Part shown: piece after piece, positions 23,877 through 34,161 of the stretch
Numbering within the stretch: the first letter of the stretch is position 1
How the letters are laid out: each line of letters starts with the position of its first letter
NCBI GenBank assembly: GCA_037783415.1
Contig: JAZGTN010000149.1
Coordinates: 496,001 to 560,000 of the forward strand
Reading direction: 5' to 3'
DNA from: Leptasterias polaris
Taxonomy: Eukaryota > Echinodermata > Asteroidea > Forcipulatida > Asteriidae
Length of the DNA: 64,000 nt
Translations under genes and position numbers: made by a program
The notes under the pieces: model-generated
The model's input: only the letters and a program-made list of their open reading frames with translations
Database searches by the model: none
What the model was told of the DNA's origin: nothing

Positions 23877-24276
23877 TTAAAGATCTACTTCAACGATAAT
23901 TGAGAAATAAAACAGATTTCTTAATCTCATACGTAATGTTATTAAGTATTCTGAATTTGTAGATTGGATTGTTTTACACCAATATTTTTTTCGTAATTTT
24001 AACTAAAAAAATTAAACCTTTCTTGGGGTTTTTAAAAACTCGCGCGCTTCCATGGCTCCCTCCATAGGCACTGTGCTTGTCCAATACTATAGCACTTGCA
24101 TTTACGCGCACCACAAACCCACTATAGGATACGTGCGTGAACCAGCGAATGATGACGTACTTGTTGGGACGGGAAACCAGAAAGTAGCGAGGTGTCGTGT
24201 GTTTACACGGTAACTATGTATGATGATCTCATTATTCGAAGACATTCACCAAGTTAAGACGAGATAATTTACCGTC

Positions 24277-25054
24277 CTGAACTCATGTGCTGTCGGTGGA
24301 TGTACTCGGAACACAAATAAGAATCCAGATGTGAGTTTTTTACCGATTTCCAAGAGATCCTGTCCAGAGAAGGGGGTGGGTTTCGTGACCAACACACGGA
24401 AAAACTTCACGTTGACAAAATGGACAATGATTTGTAGTGCCCATTTTACAGACGACTGTCGGGATTCAACATCGCAACTAAAACAACAGGCTTACGCCAG
24501 GGTCAATTCCAACCATGAAAGCGCCAACTACAGTGCCATCACATGCTTCACAAACGGAGAGTCAGACTGGACAGGCACAGAAGCATCAAAACATATACTT
24601 CTGTAAGTAGCATAATACTATATACAATAGTTTTAAATGTTTGTTGATAATAAATAGCCACAGGTTTCATTCAAACTGGTCATCACAATATCACATCAAG
24701 TTTGGGAAAAATGCAAAATTAAACAAGTGGTATTCACACCATCAGCACTGGTGTTTTGTGGTAGCACTTTGATGGCTGTGATAATCTGCTCATAAACACA
24801 GGGTGTTTAGATAATCTTCCAAGTTAGCTAGTGGACAGTACAAACGAACTATTCAAACCTAATCTCCCCACTCCAAGCTGTGTACAATTGGGCTTTGTTA
24901 AGATCTCGTTTGTACTCTTAACCTTTTGAGGAATCCTAGATGTATTACAACTAGATCCTTTAAATAAAAAACAGTGACTGCTTAATTGGCAGTTTGAATT
25001 TTCTGATAAATGCTGTTTCCTACAGCGCCATTTCAAATGCTAATGGTACGTTGA
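24277..25054 (+). pseudogene. THAP-domain zinc-finger gene, two exons, decayed
   Basis: Exon 1 encodes a C2CH THAP finger: CAVGGCTRNTNK opens at 24286 with the first two cysteines, and ICSAHFTDDC gives the third cysteine and the histidine. A downstream frame supplies RLTPGSIPTM, which corresponds to the AVPT motif ending THAP domains. The exon ends at 24602 before a perfect donor GTAAGT. An acceptor (TTTCCTACAG, to 25025) leads to a short exon 2 in a compatible phase, with TGA at 25052-25054. Three lesions are visible: CTG (24277-24279) where the initiator ATG is expected, G in place of the invariant Trp (EKGVGF), and a frameshift after the finger near 24470-24485. THAP domains bind DNA and are common in transposases. 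It lies within the TTAA element, facing the acidic ORF. Confidence 0.7.
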
Positions 25055-25057
25055 CGT

Positions 25058-25275
25058 TAATGGAAATATATAAGTTCGCGATCCTCGGCGGCCAGTGGCT
25101 CAAACCTACATGTATATGGTTCGGCAACTCCCCCAGCTTCATCAACGCCCTCTTCGTCTTCGGAGGAGCTCCCTCAACCGTCAGAGCTATCCTCACTATC
25201 AATACTATCATATGTATTTACTAATTCTTCTTCGTCCACACTATGTCCCTCCCACGATCCGCTAGTGTCTGACAT
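25058..25275 (-). pseudogene. Acidic ORF with PYtCRFEP motif (P2RX7-like N-terminal type)
   Basis: The start ATG at 25275 gives MSDTSGSWEGHSVDEEELVN, then a run of Asp/Glu/Ser, then an in-frame TGA (25174-25176). Reading on in the same frame continues the acidic stretch and gives AEPYTCRFEPLAAEDREL before TAA. The order of a short Ser/acidic leader and then a PYxFEP-like motif resembles the N-terminus of invertebrate proteins annotated as P2X7-like, whose later zinc-binding region is missing here. That link is from memory and is an inference. The reading frame being coherent on both sides of the TGA suggests a recently broken gene. It converges on the THAP gene within the same transposon and almost touches its last exon. 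Confidence 0.5.
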
Positions 25276-25582
25276 TTTGTTTTCGTTACCGTGAAAATAG
25301 CTATAGACGCGTACAATAAACACACTCCGCTGCGCGGGGGGTAAACAAGCCGTTTCCACTCATGTACGTCATCAAAGTCTATGGTATATTTTCATCACGT
25401 GACACGCTGTTTTTAAAAACTCGCTATGAGGAGCTGCTGAACGCTGGTCAAAATGACCCTTTTTTAAAATTACGCAACCACCGCTAAGGATTTTCTTTGA
25501 AATATACGTAATCATGAAACACAAATTGATTGGATTTCGGCAAAGTTTAAATTATCTTAGTGCCGTTGAAGTAGATCTTTAA

Positions 25583-25889
25583 ATAAGATTCATGTCAATA
25601 CATAGGAATACCACTTTTATATTGACGGTGCAAGTAGGTTAAACAACTTGTGTGACAAATTACAAAAAAATGAGCCCCCCCCCAAAAAAAAAAACCGGGG
25701 AAAGGTAAAAAAAAAAAAATTAAAAGGTGGAAAAAAATACCTCACTCGAAATTTCTATTTCATCTCTTGACACACAAAATCATTTCAATTCCTCAAAATA
25801 TTATTTAATTCAATCAAAATGTCACACAAAATATTATTTTTTATTTTGTGAACGAAGTGTGTTTTTCTAGGTAACGAAATAGATTTTTC
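25583..25889. other. A/T-rich low-complexity DNA
   Basis: Includes poly-C, poly-A and mixed A-rich tracts at 25674-25735. No gene seen. Confidence 0.5.
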
Positions 25890-26215
25890 CTGTAGAAAAT
25901 ATGTTTTCGTTCCCTCAAACACGTTTTCTTTCCCCCAAAATACGATTTTGTTCCCCAGAAATACGCCTTCGTTCCTTGAAGATACGCATACGCATATGAT
26001 TTTGTTCGCACAAAATATACATTCGTTCGCTCGAAATATGCTTTCGTTCCCTAAAAATACGCGTTCTGTCCCCCGAATGGAGATTTAGTTCCCTAAAACA
26101 AACTTTCGTTTCCTCGTAATACGTCTTTGAATTGTTCGCCCGAAATATACTTTCGTTAATACGAAATATGCTTTCGTTCCCCCAAAATAATACGCTTTTG
26201 CTCCCTACGACAGGG
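25890..26215. repeat. Degenerate ~28-32 bp tandem repeat
   Basis: A run of loosely conserved units of the form AATACGCTTTCGTTCCCC with variants (AATATGCTTTCGTTCCC, AATACGATTTTGTTCCCC). About eleven units with many substitutions and indels, so an old minisatellite. Confidence 0.65.
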
Positions 26216-26354
26216 TTGGCTTAATTCGGCGAAGAACCATCCTGAAACAGATACAATCTGGACACAAGACGGCCGTATCGAGATCCGTCAGAAAGAAGGC
26301 AAACGTCTTGTTATTGGATGTAGAGATGACCTAAAGAAACTAAATAAGTTGTAA
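26209..26354 (+). pseudogene. Fragment of a retroelement-type ORF1
   Basis: A short frame reads GWLNSAKNHPETDTIWTQDG followed by RIEIRQKEGKRLVIGCRDDL and a stop. The pattern (NHPxTDxIWTxDG...) is one I associate with C-termini of ORF1-type proteins of LINEs, but I could not verify it. It lies 240 bp upstream of a LINE reverse transcriptase in the same orientation and may be part of the same element. Confidence 0.35.
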
Positions 26355-26594
26355 CTCAATTTATATATATACATGTATTTATTGATTGATAAGTTGTGAT
26401 GTTTCTCAATGTTCAACATTATGTTCCAGGAGATCCACTGGGGTCTGTCCTTTTTTTTTTTGAAGTTGGATGCTATCCCAACTCCACTCCAAAACCACCG
26501 GTACTGTCACTACGTCCTCCCTTGTTTACGTTCATTGTATATATTTAATTGTCCTGTTTTGTCCCACTGTCATGTCATTGTCGTATCTATGTTA

Positions 26595-29033
26595 GATTGG
26601 ACTTCTGTTCTGAGGCCTCAGGATCCTAATGTTTCTTTTAATAACTTTATGCACATTTTTACCAATCTATATAACAAAAATATTCCTTTAGTTAATTTAA
26701 AACGCTCCAACAGAAAATCCCAACCCAGGTCACAATGGATTACCCCCAGCCTTCTCAAATCTATTAATTATAAAAACAAGCTTTTTCGTAAATTCATGCG
26801 TTTTCCTTCCGATGTGAATCGTCTTAATTTTACACAGTACAAAAATTCTCTCACAACGATTTTACGTTCTGCTAAACAAGCTCATTTTTCCCAGCAATTT
26901 GAGAAGGAGAAAAATAACATTAAAAATACCTGGAAGGTTATAAACAGTGTCCTCAAAAATAACACTCCCTCCCATACTTCTAGTATTAATGTTAATGACC
27001 ACAGTATTAATGATCCTTTTCTTATTGCAGAGCATTATAATGACTTTTTCGTTATATTGGACCCAATCTTGCCGATCAAATTCCAAATTGTGATTCCCAT
27101 TTTCAAGATTTCATCGTGAATCCTAACCCCTACTCCATGTTTTTTAATCCAATTACTGAGCAGGAACTTTTGTCCGTTGTTTTAAATTTACCTGATAAGA
27201 AAGGCTCAGGCCATGACTTAATTAATTGTCCTCTTATTAAAGAGATTATTCAGGTTATATCCAAGCCTTTAGTTTGTATTATTAATTTATCTTTAACCAC
27301 GGGCATTGTTCCTGACTCTATGAAGATTGCTAGGGTTATGCTTATTCATAAAAACGGTGATCGTCATTTAGTTACTAATTATCGTCCAATTTCTATCCTT
27401 ACTTCCTTTTCAAAAATACTGGAACGTACTGTTTACATCCGTACTTCACAGTTCCTGGAAAAACATAAAATTATTTCTGATTCCCAGTATGGTTTTAGAG
27501 AGAAACACTCGACCACGCATGCCATCTTACAGTTGATCGATAAAATTCGAGTTGATCGTGATCAGTCTTTACATACGTTAGGAATTTTCCTGGACCTCTC
27601 CAAGGCTTTTGATACCATTGACCATTCCATCCTTTTGTCCAAACTTTCCTTTCATGGCATTCGAGGTATTGCCTTGGAGTGGTTCAGGAATTATCTCTCT
27701 AACCGTAAACAATTTGTCTGTATTGACGGGAAAGAGTCCTCTCTCAAGTCATTAATTTGTGGCATACCCCAAGGATCCCTCTTGGCTCCTCTTCTATTTT
27801 CAATTTATATAAACGATTTCCCTAAATCTTCTGATAAGTTCACCTTTATTCTTTTTGCCGACGACTCAAATTTATTTTGTTCCCATAGAAGCCTGGACAC
27901 ACTTTTTAATACTGTGAATAAGGAGCTTATATGTATCTCTAATTGGATAAAAGCTAATAAACTATCCATTAATATTAAGAAAACTAATTTCATGTTATTT
28001 AGCCATTCCATCAAAAATCTCCCATGTGATATTATTTTTGACAGTTCACCTCTTCTGCGTACCGATTGTGTTAAATTCCTTGGATTGTATATTGATGATA
28101 AACTTTCATGGAATCAACATATTAACCACTTATGTAAATTGATTTCTAGAAACATTGGAATTATCAACAAACTCAAATATTTTTTCCCATCAAACATCCT
28201 GTACAATATTTACTCTGCTTTAATTTTGCCGTATATTTCCTATGGCATCCTTGCCTGGGGTAAATCAAGTGTATATTTATTGAATCGTGTCATCATTTTA
28301 CAAAAAAAAGCCCTTAGAATTATTAACTGTGTTGACTTTCGTGCCCACTCTATAACCCATTATTCCTTAATCATAGAACCCTTAAAGTCCCTGAGATATA
28401 CTTACTTCAGCTTGGAATATTTATGAATCAATTCATTTCCAATAAATTACCCAAGTCCTTCCAGAATATGTTTATGTTTAATTCTCAAATCCATTCTTAT
28501 TCAACTAGATACTCAGATGGTTTCCATATCCCCTGTGTTCATTCAACCAAATCCAAATCCATTACTGGAATTCCCTCAGCGATACTCTAAAAAAATGCAA
28601 GAGCCCTTATACCTTTAAAAAAAAACTTAAAACGGTCCTCTTACAAAAATACCTTGTTTGATTGTATTAATCAATATTCTGTTTTTGTTATACGCTCACT
28701 ATTTTATTGATTCAACAGTGCCTATAATGTTTCTACTTATCTACTTATCTCCACACAGCCACTTACTGAACCATTATTACTGTGTTGTCCTGTTTGTGTT
28801 TTGTCCGTGTCCTTTCATGTGTAACTAGTTTGTGTGTATTCAATTATTTCAGACTGCACTTTACTTTGTTTCTTCTCATAGAAGTATGTATGTACACAAA
28901 TTCGGGGGGTCTCCATCTAACAAGCTTGCTTTTAGGAGACCTCCTCCACTTAATCCATTAAGTGTTTTTTTTCTCCTGTAATGTTATATTTTGTTATTTT
29001 AAATGATTGAGTGGAAATAAATTGAACTATGAA
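26595..29033 (+). pseudogene. LINE (Jockey/CR1-L2-type) reverse transcriptase, frameshifted
   Basis: Recognisable coding begins near DWTSVLRPQDPN (26595) and holds the linker before RT. After a frameshift near 27055 the RT frame (27116-28426) shows all core motifs: NYRPISILTSFSKILE, QYGFREKHSTTHAILQL, FLDLSKAFDTIDH, GIPQGSLLAPLLFSIYINDF and the catalytic FADD at 27854-27865. A second frameshift near 28350-28390 precedes the C-terminal tail (QLGIFMNQFISNKLPKSF, NSQIHSYSTRYS, KTVLLQKYLV to about 28660). A 3' untranslated part ends in short ATTGAACTATGAA repeats near 29033. No apurinic-type endonuclease is seen, so the copy is 5'-truncated. It would drive target-primed reverse transcription if intact; with two frameshifts it is dead. 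Confidence 0.85.
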
Positions 29034-29052
29034 AAAATTGAACTATGAACTA

Positions 29053-29510
29053 TTGCTTCGGGAGGAATGTCAAGCATTTGGCAAAGACAAGAATGATACA
29101 GTCTGTGCCCCAGAGTTGATGAAGATACATCTTCATGATGAACAACCTGTGCAGCGCACTTACTCCTATATTCTACGTCCCCTTTAGAGAGAAGTCAAAG
29201 CTTACATCCAGGATCTACTTAGTCGAGGGTGGATCACTATTAAGTCACAGAGTTCTTATTCATCTCCTGTCGTCTGTGTCAAAAAAAAAGGTGGATCGAT
29301 CACTCCGGCTGTGTATAGACTACCGAGGCCTCAACAAGAAAACAATTCCTGGCAGACAACCCATTACCCGTGTCCGTGATGTGCTGGATTGTCTTGTGGG
29401 TCAGGCATGGTTTTCAACCTTGGACCAGGGGAAAGCGTACCACCAAGGATTCGTCGATGAGAGCAGCAGACCCCTACTGCATTTGTTACCCCTTTGGGAC
29501 TAAATGAGCA
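29053..29510 (+). pseudogene. Ty3/gypsy reverse transcriptase fragment
   Basis: Reads LREECQAFGKDKNDTVCAPE, then PVQRTYSYILRPL and a TAG stop, then REVKAYIQDLLSRGWI, SSYSSPVVCVKKKG, and after a frameshift in the A-run LRLCIDYRGLNKKTIPGRQP, then WFSTLDQGKAYHQGF. This is the N-terminal part of a Ty3/gypsy RT. It stops before the YxDD motif. At least one stop and two frameshifts are present. No LTR lies nearby. It directly abuts the 3' end of the LINE, so one may have inserted in the other. Confidence 0.85.
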
Positions 29511-29836
29511 GGGTTGGGCTTGTACTGGGTTGGGGCTGCATTGAGGAGCAGGGTTGAGCTTGTACTAGCCTTTTGTCAAGGCCTTCGTGGCTTGAACAGC
29601 TTTGTAGAGCCGCGATCCCAAGCGACTGAAATGAGAAACCACGCACGCGAATTCATTAAAAAAAACGCAAACAAGTTGGAGAAGGCCCTCGTGGCTTCGC
29701 CACTCGGCTCGCGCGCGTGGTCTCTCGTTCCAGTCGCTCCACTGTTTACAAAGCTGTCCAAGCCACGATGGCCTTGACAAAAGGCTAGGCTTATACTGGA
29801 TTAGGGCTGCATTCAGGAGCAGGGTTGGGCTTCAAA
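29508..29836. repeat. ~37-bp tandem repeat interrupted by a MITE
   Basis: Units resembling GAGCAGGGTTGGGCTTGTAC plus TGGGTTGGGGCTGCATT begin at about 29508 and 29547 and again near 29815, with a foldback element inserted at 29569-29784. Confidence 0.7.
29569..29784. mobile_element. 216-bp foldback MITE
   Basis: The termini CCTTTTGTCAAGGCC and GGCCTTGACAAAAGG extend to about 38 bp with two mismatches, and inner parts (GCGACTGAAATGAG / CTCGTTCCAGTCGC) also pair, so most of the element can fold back. Flanked by CTAG on both sides (29565-29568, 29785-29788). Because CTAG continues the inverted repeat, the target duplication could equally be TA, as in Tc1/mariner elements. No protein. Confidence 0.8.
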
Positions 29837-30051
29837 ATTCATTGAACACTCGTTGCAGTTTTTTCAAGATCAGTCCGGTATTTCTGGTACCTTGTTCGCA
29901 CTGGTTATGAGTTGGAATCGAAACCGCAATTGAAGGATAAAAAGAGGGCAACAAAGTAACCTAGTAGTAAGAATAGAACTTTGAAAACGTATAATCCACC
30001 AAATTTTTCAAGTATTTTTTTACACCAAATCCGTTTTTGGCTGTATGTGTC

Positions 30052-30302
30052 GCTTCAAAGAGATGCTAACATAATGAGGCTTCAAAGAGATGCTTACATA
30101 ATGTGGTTTCAAAGAGAGGCTTACCTAATGAGGCTTCAAAAAGAAGCTGATATAATGAGGCTTCAAAGAGAAGCTGATATAATGAGGCTTCAAAGAGAGG
30201 CCTACATAATGCGGCTTCAAAGAAAGGCTTACATAATGCGGCTTCAAAGAGAGGCTGGTATAATGAGGCTTCAAACAGAGGCTTACATAATGAGGCTTCA
30301 AA
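30052..30302. repeat. 27-bp minisatellite, nine copies
   Basis: Nine complete 27-bp units plus a partial one, with no indel: the landmark GCTTCAAA recurs every 27 bp from 30052 to 30295. Because 27 is a multiple of three, an open frame of nine-residue repeats (MRLQREAYI-like) exists on the + strand; I do not consider it a gene. Confidence 0.9.
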
Positions 30303-30304
30303 TA

Positions 30305-31183
30305 TGATCTCCTGCTCGCCCCTATGAGTGTACAAATGCTCTAATGAAGGCCAACTCCTAAACTTTACCAAGTCCTATAAAAATTTTGCAAGGGTCTATG
30401 GGTTGTGCATGAAATATAGTTTGACTCCCTGAACGACAGAACATGACTAATTCAAGTCTAGGAGGGAACAGCGTTACGATCACGAAGCCGTAATTAACAA
30501 ATTAATTGTACATTTCGAATTTTTTATTTATTGTCAATGCCCTAAAATCCACTCTTACTAAATGTCCATGTTTAAACAATGTTTTGATGAAATATAAGGA
30601 ACTTAAATTTAGCTTTTATTGAAAACTTGCGTTTTTATTATTACGTAATATTACACTTTTAAAACCATGCCTCTTTTATTCAGAAACAAAAACGTGTAAA
30701 AAGTGACGTCGTGATGACGTCACATAAAATATTGCTCCACGACGCATATCGACCGTGTCCAACAAGTCCAGAAATGAAACACGTTTGAATATCGAATATA
30801 TTGTTCTTGAGATTTAGTGGCCACAATTTTGACTATTTAAATATTCACTTCGCTAAAACTTGGTTAATTAATTAAATTTTCATCTAGCAACATTTTAGAA
30901 GCTCAAGTCATGCGGTAAAAACATTTACTACAGATTTTATTTACCTAAATATGAGTTATGCCACGCATACATTTCACGTATTAAGTGAGTCAAAAGGGTT
31001 TGGCGGAGAGTATAAGAAAAAAAAAAAATTAATAAAAATACCGACAGAAATAAAGGATGTTCCGACCGGAAGGTCGGAAGAGCTTAAAACAAATACAAAT
31101 CTTGACAAAAACAATAGCTGTTCGACTACTATTCTATAAACATTGCCCATGAGAGACCTGTCACAGAACGATGACAACCCTTT
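30305..31183. other. Intergenic; possible relic of Helitron-like family 2
   Basis: At 30703-30723 lies GTGACGTC-GTGAT-GACGTCAC, a perfect CRE-like hairpin. The surrounding ~200 bp (AACAAGTCCAGAAATG, GTTCTTGAGAT, AATTAATTAAAT) resembles the 5' part of the units at 33830-33960 and 35440-35545. No gene seen. TTCCGACCGGAAGGTCGGAA near 31060 is a small palindrome. Confidence 0.4.
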
Positions 31184-31250
31184 GTTCCGACACCCCACGT
31201 CCCACAGGGTTTCGAAACACAGGGTTGTCGGAACATAGGGGTGTCGGAAC
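31184..31250. repeat. Short inverted repeat around TGTCGGAAC motifs
   Basis: GTTCCGACACCCC (31184-31196) pairs exactly with GGGGTGTCGGAAC (31238-31250). Between them is another TTGTCGGAAC copy. Confidence 0.75.
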
Positions 31251-31496
31251 GTAGAGTAGTCACAACATACGGACAGCTTCAAATGTCATGTAAAAGATCA
31301 TATCCAACAATAACAAACCCTTCAGTTTCACCGGTCACTAAACTGTGACTTGTCACTTACATCAAGAAATGTTATACATCGAAAGGTCAACCGAGCGACA
31401 CACTCGTTGAAATCCACTCTATCTATGATAAAGCAACCATGATTGTAGGCCCACACTAAGAATACGAAGGGCGCGATTTTCAGATTATGCTAAAAA

Positions 31497-32111
31497 CAGC
31501 TGGTTGAGTGGAGGTATTGATGTTTATCTGTGGGCTTAACAAAGAGATCTGTGGTTAATCCATCATCTGTCTTTACGACCTTGACATCCAGAAAGTGGGT
31601 GTCCTTGGTCGAGTATTCATTCGTGAATTTGATGGTCCTGTGGAAGGAATTAATGTGGTTAATGAATGCTATGAGGCTTTCTTCATCACTAGTCCAGATG
31701 AAAAAGATGTCATCGATATAGCGCCACCAGAGCCATGGACGGCAAGGGGCCGACGCCAACATGCGCTGTTCAAGTTGACTCATGAAAAGCCATTGAAGGT
31801 GCCATACGTGTACCCATTGCAGTGCCATGTACCTGTAGGAAATTCTTACCCAAGAACGAAAAGTAGTTTTTGGTTAGAACATGTTGCATGAGGGATACAA
31901 TGTCAGAAATGGGCGGTGACACGTGACCACTCTTAAACAGGGCTGAGGAGCAGGCAGCAATCCCTTCATCTTGGGGGATGTTGGTGTACAAAGAGGACAC
32001 ATCAAAAGTACCGATGATAGGTGTGTTGGGGACCCGCTTCTGAATACCTGAGATTTTACGAAGGAAATCTGGAGTGTCATGAATTATGATTACACATTGT
32101 GAGGTTTCTGT
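31497..32111 (-). pseudogene. Penelope-like element reverse transcriptase fragment
   Basis: On the minus strand the order is HDTPDFLRKI, FDVSSLYTNIPQDEGI, QVHGTAMGTRMAPS, then after a frameshift near 31790-31830 WWRYIDDIFFIW (YIDD at 31709-31720), FLDVKVVKTDDGL and LFVKPTDKHQYLHSTSC. These are the ordered RT blocks of Penelope-like elements, whose catalytic motif is YIDD. The fragment ends before the GIY-YIG endonuclease, which is not present downstream. The N-terminal edge is joined in frame to a LINE RT fragment. It is non-functional. Confidence 0.85.
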
Positions 32112-32180
32112 CAAAGATGACACATCTATTCTTGTACACCATGTAAGATATAACGTGATATTTGATGACATAATACCTTT

Positions 32181-32399
32181 AAAGAGGAGAGGAGAATAAG
32201 GTATAAACACAAGAGGTCCAAAGACCAACCCTTGAGGAACACCCTGGGCGGGAAATTGAGTGGCATATTCATGCTGATCAATCGATTGAGATATTTTTGA
32301 GAAGTATGACCTGAACCATTTCAGAGCACTAATCTGGGTTCCAAATCTTTCCCACAGTCGATTGATCAGGACATCATGACGGATAGTATCAAATGCTAA
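32181..32399 (-). pseudogene. Second LINE reverse transcriptase fragment
   Basis: About 70 residues of a CR1/Jockey-type RT: AFDTIRHDVLINRLWERFG, ISALKWFRSYFS, and GVPQGLVFGPLVF (the family has GSVLGPL here). It lacks the FADD block. It shares one uninterrupted frame (32444 to 31770) with the Penelope-like fragment, through about 25 unassignable residues. Confidence 0.75.
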
Positions 32400-32626
32400 A
32401 GTGGCGTTCCAAAGTGCAAATTTCAAAAACTCAAGGTGTTCCAAAGAGTTGTGAATTTTCGCGGCTTCACGTTACACTTCGTTTCGACTTTCAAAATATT
32501 GAACCGCGTCGAGTCAGACGTTTGGCAGCTATTGCACCTGATTCAACGGTGTTCCATGAGCATGCTTAAACTCGAGTTTAACTTTGCAAGTTGAAGAGCG
32601 TGGCTCTGTCATAATAATAATAATAA

Positions 32627-33266
32627 CTAGAGATAGTGATTGTGTACAATCACAGAGCTGTTCCGGTAGTTTGTGTTTATTTCGAGCTGCAAGAAATCAC
32701 AAACACTACGACCTTATGACATGTGGTTCAGGAGATAAGAATATCTCAATTTTTGAGCTTCCTGTTTAGACCGGAAGTAAAGGTCAACATGGGGTCACGG
32801 TTACCCAAGGATAATCTCCAATGCCCAAGGAGTCTATAACTGAAACAAGTTTGAAAATCGGTTGTGTAGTGCTTGAGAAATGGTCCCACTTCCGGTTGAC
32901 CCGGAAGTACAGGTCAATATGGGGTCACGGTTACCCAAGGCTAATCTCCAATGCCCAAGGAGTCTATAACTGAAATAAGTTTGAAAATTGGTTGTGTAGT
33001 TCTTGAGATATGGTCTTACTTGAGGATCGGGTGTATAACTTTTGAGATATGGTGCAAACAAGGTTGGCTAATTAAATATTCATACAGCTCTCACGTGAAT
33101 AATTAATTAAGAATTTTAATCTAATTACATCTAAAAATTAAGTCAGGGCATAAGCTTTAATATGATATAGGATTTGTCTACTGTTGATAATTCTAAGAGG
33201 GACATATTGCTTTTGAAAGAGACACAGGTTAAGTCAATACGATTTTTGGGAAAGAAAGAAAAATAA
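32627..33266 (-). mobile_element. Helitron-like family 2, unit a
   Basis: Read on the minus strand the 3' end (left side) is the hairpin GTGATTGT-AC-ACAATCAC, a short spacer, then CTAG (32627-32630) followed by TTATTATTA. That is the same hairpin + CTAG + T layout as family 1. The unit holds two-plus 130-bp core monomers and ends, at the junction with the next unit, in a pyrimidine-rich 5' end (on the minus strand TTTTCTTTCTTTCCC). About 640 bp, non-coding. Confidence 0.55.
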
Positions 33267-34161
33267 CTAGCGATAGTGATTGTGTACAATCACAGAGCTG
33301 TTCCAATGCCCAAAGAGTCTCTAATTGAAAAGAAATTGAAAATCGGTTGTGTAGTTCTTGAGATATGGTCCCACTTCCGGTTGATCCAAAAGTAAAGGCC
33401 AACATGGGGTTACGGTTACCCAAGGCTAATCGCCAATGCCCATGAAAAAAGTTTTAAAATCGGTTGTGTAGTTCTTGAGATAGGGTCCCACTTCCGGTTG
33501 ACCCGGAGGTAAAGGTCAACATGAGGTCAAGGGTGTATACTTCTTGAGATATGACAGAAACAAGTTCGGCTAATTAAATATTCATACCGCTGTCACGTGA
33601 ATAATTAATTAAGATTATTTGTCAATAATATTGAAGGATTACTCCTGGGCGAACTGACATAAGTCCCATTCTTGATTGGCTTTCCCAGTTCCCTAACCAT
33701 TTTCCAGGCTAAATGAGTAATTGTAGGTGGCTGGACCTAATCAATAAGCACAGCGTTGTAGCCACGGTTTGTGTTTGAACCACCTAAACGTATTTAAAAC
33801 GATTTTTTGGTACACAAAAAGAAAATACGCCTACAAATGACGTCATGATGACGTACGAAAAATGTTAGAACAGATTTCACATCTACAATACGAGACGATC
33901 CCATATCTGAAAAAAGTTTGAAGATCGGATGTGTACTTCTAGAGATATGGTGTTAACCAGATTGGCTAATTAAATATTCATACAGCTGTCACGTGAATAA
34001 TTAATTAAGAATTTTAATCTAATTACATCTAAAATTTAAGTCAGGGCCTAAGCTTTACAATGGTATATGATTTGTCTACTTTTGATAATTCTAAGAATAA
34101 CATATGGTCTTTGAAAGAGACACAGGTTAAGTCAATACGATTTTAGAGAAAGGAAGAATAA
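33267..34161 (-). mobile_element. Helitron-like family 2, unit b
   Basis: 3' end with CTAG at 33267-33270 and hairpin to its right; 5' end against the next CTAG, with the minus strand reading TTATTCTTCCTTTCTC. Contains core monomers, a ~250-bp module (33560-33830) repeated at 35190-35430, and the CRE-like doublet at 33838-33855. Confidence 0.55.

Larger units (their letters stand above)
23881..25578. mobile_element. TTAA-flanked TIR transposon with THAP gene (Kolobok-like)
   Basis: Perfect 15-bp inverted termini AGATCTACTTCAACG (23881-23895) and CGTTGAAGTAGATCT (25564-25578) are immediately flanked by TTAA on both sides (23877-23880 and 25579-25582). TTAA target sites occur in the piggyBac and Kolobok superfamilies; Kolobok elements are known to encode THAP domains, and this element carries a THAP exon. 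The right side encodes a convergent acidic ORF. No catalytic transposase core is visible, so this copy is internally deleted or belongs to a two-gene non-autonomous form. Subterminal GTTTTTAAAAACTCGC occurs near both ends. Confidence 0.7.

Noticed and set aside
29981..30371. Repetitive MRLQREAYI-type protein
   Set aside because: It follows from a 27-bp minisatellite without indels and both strands are open. No sign of a gene.
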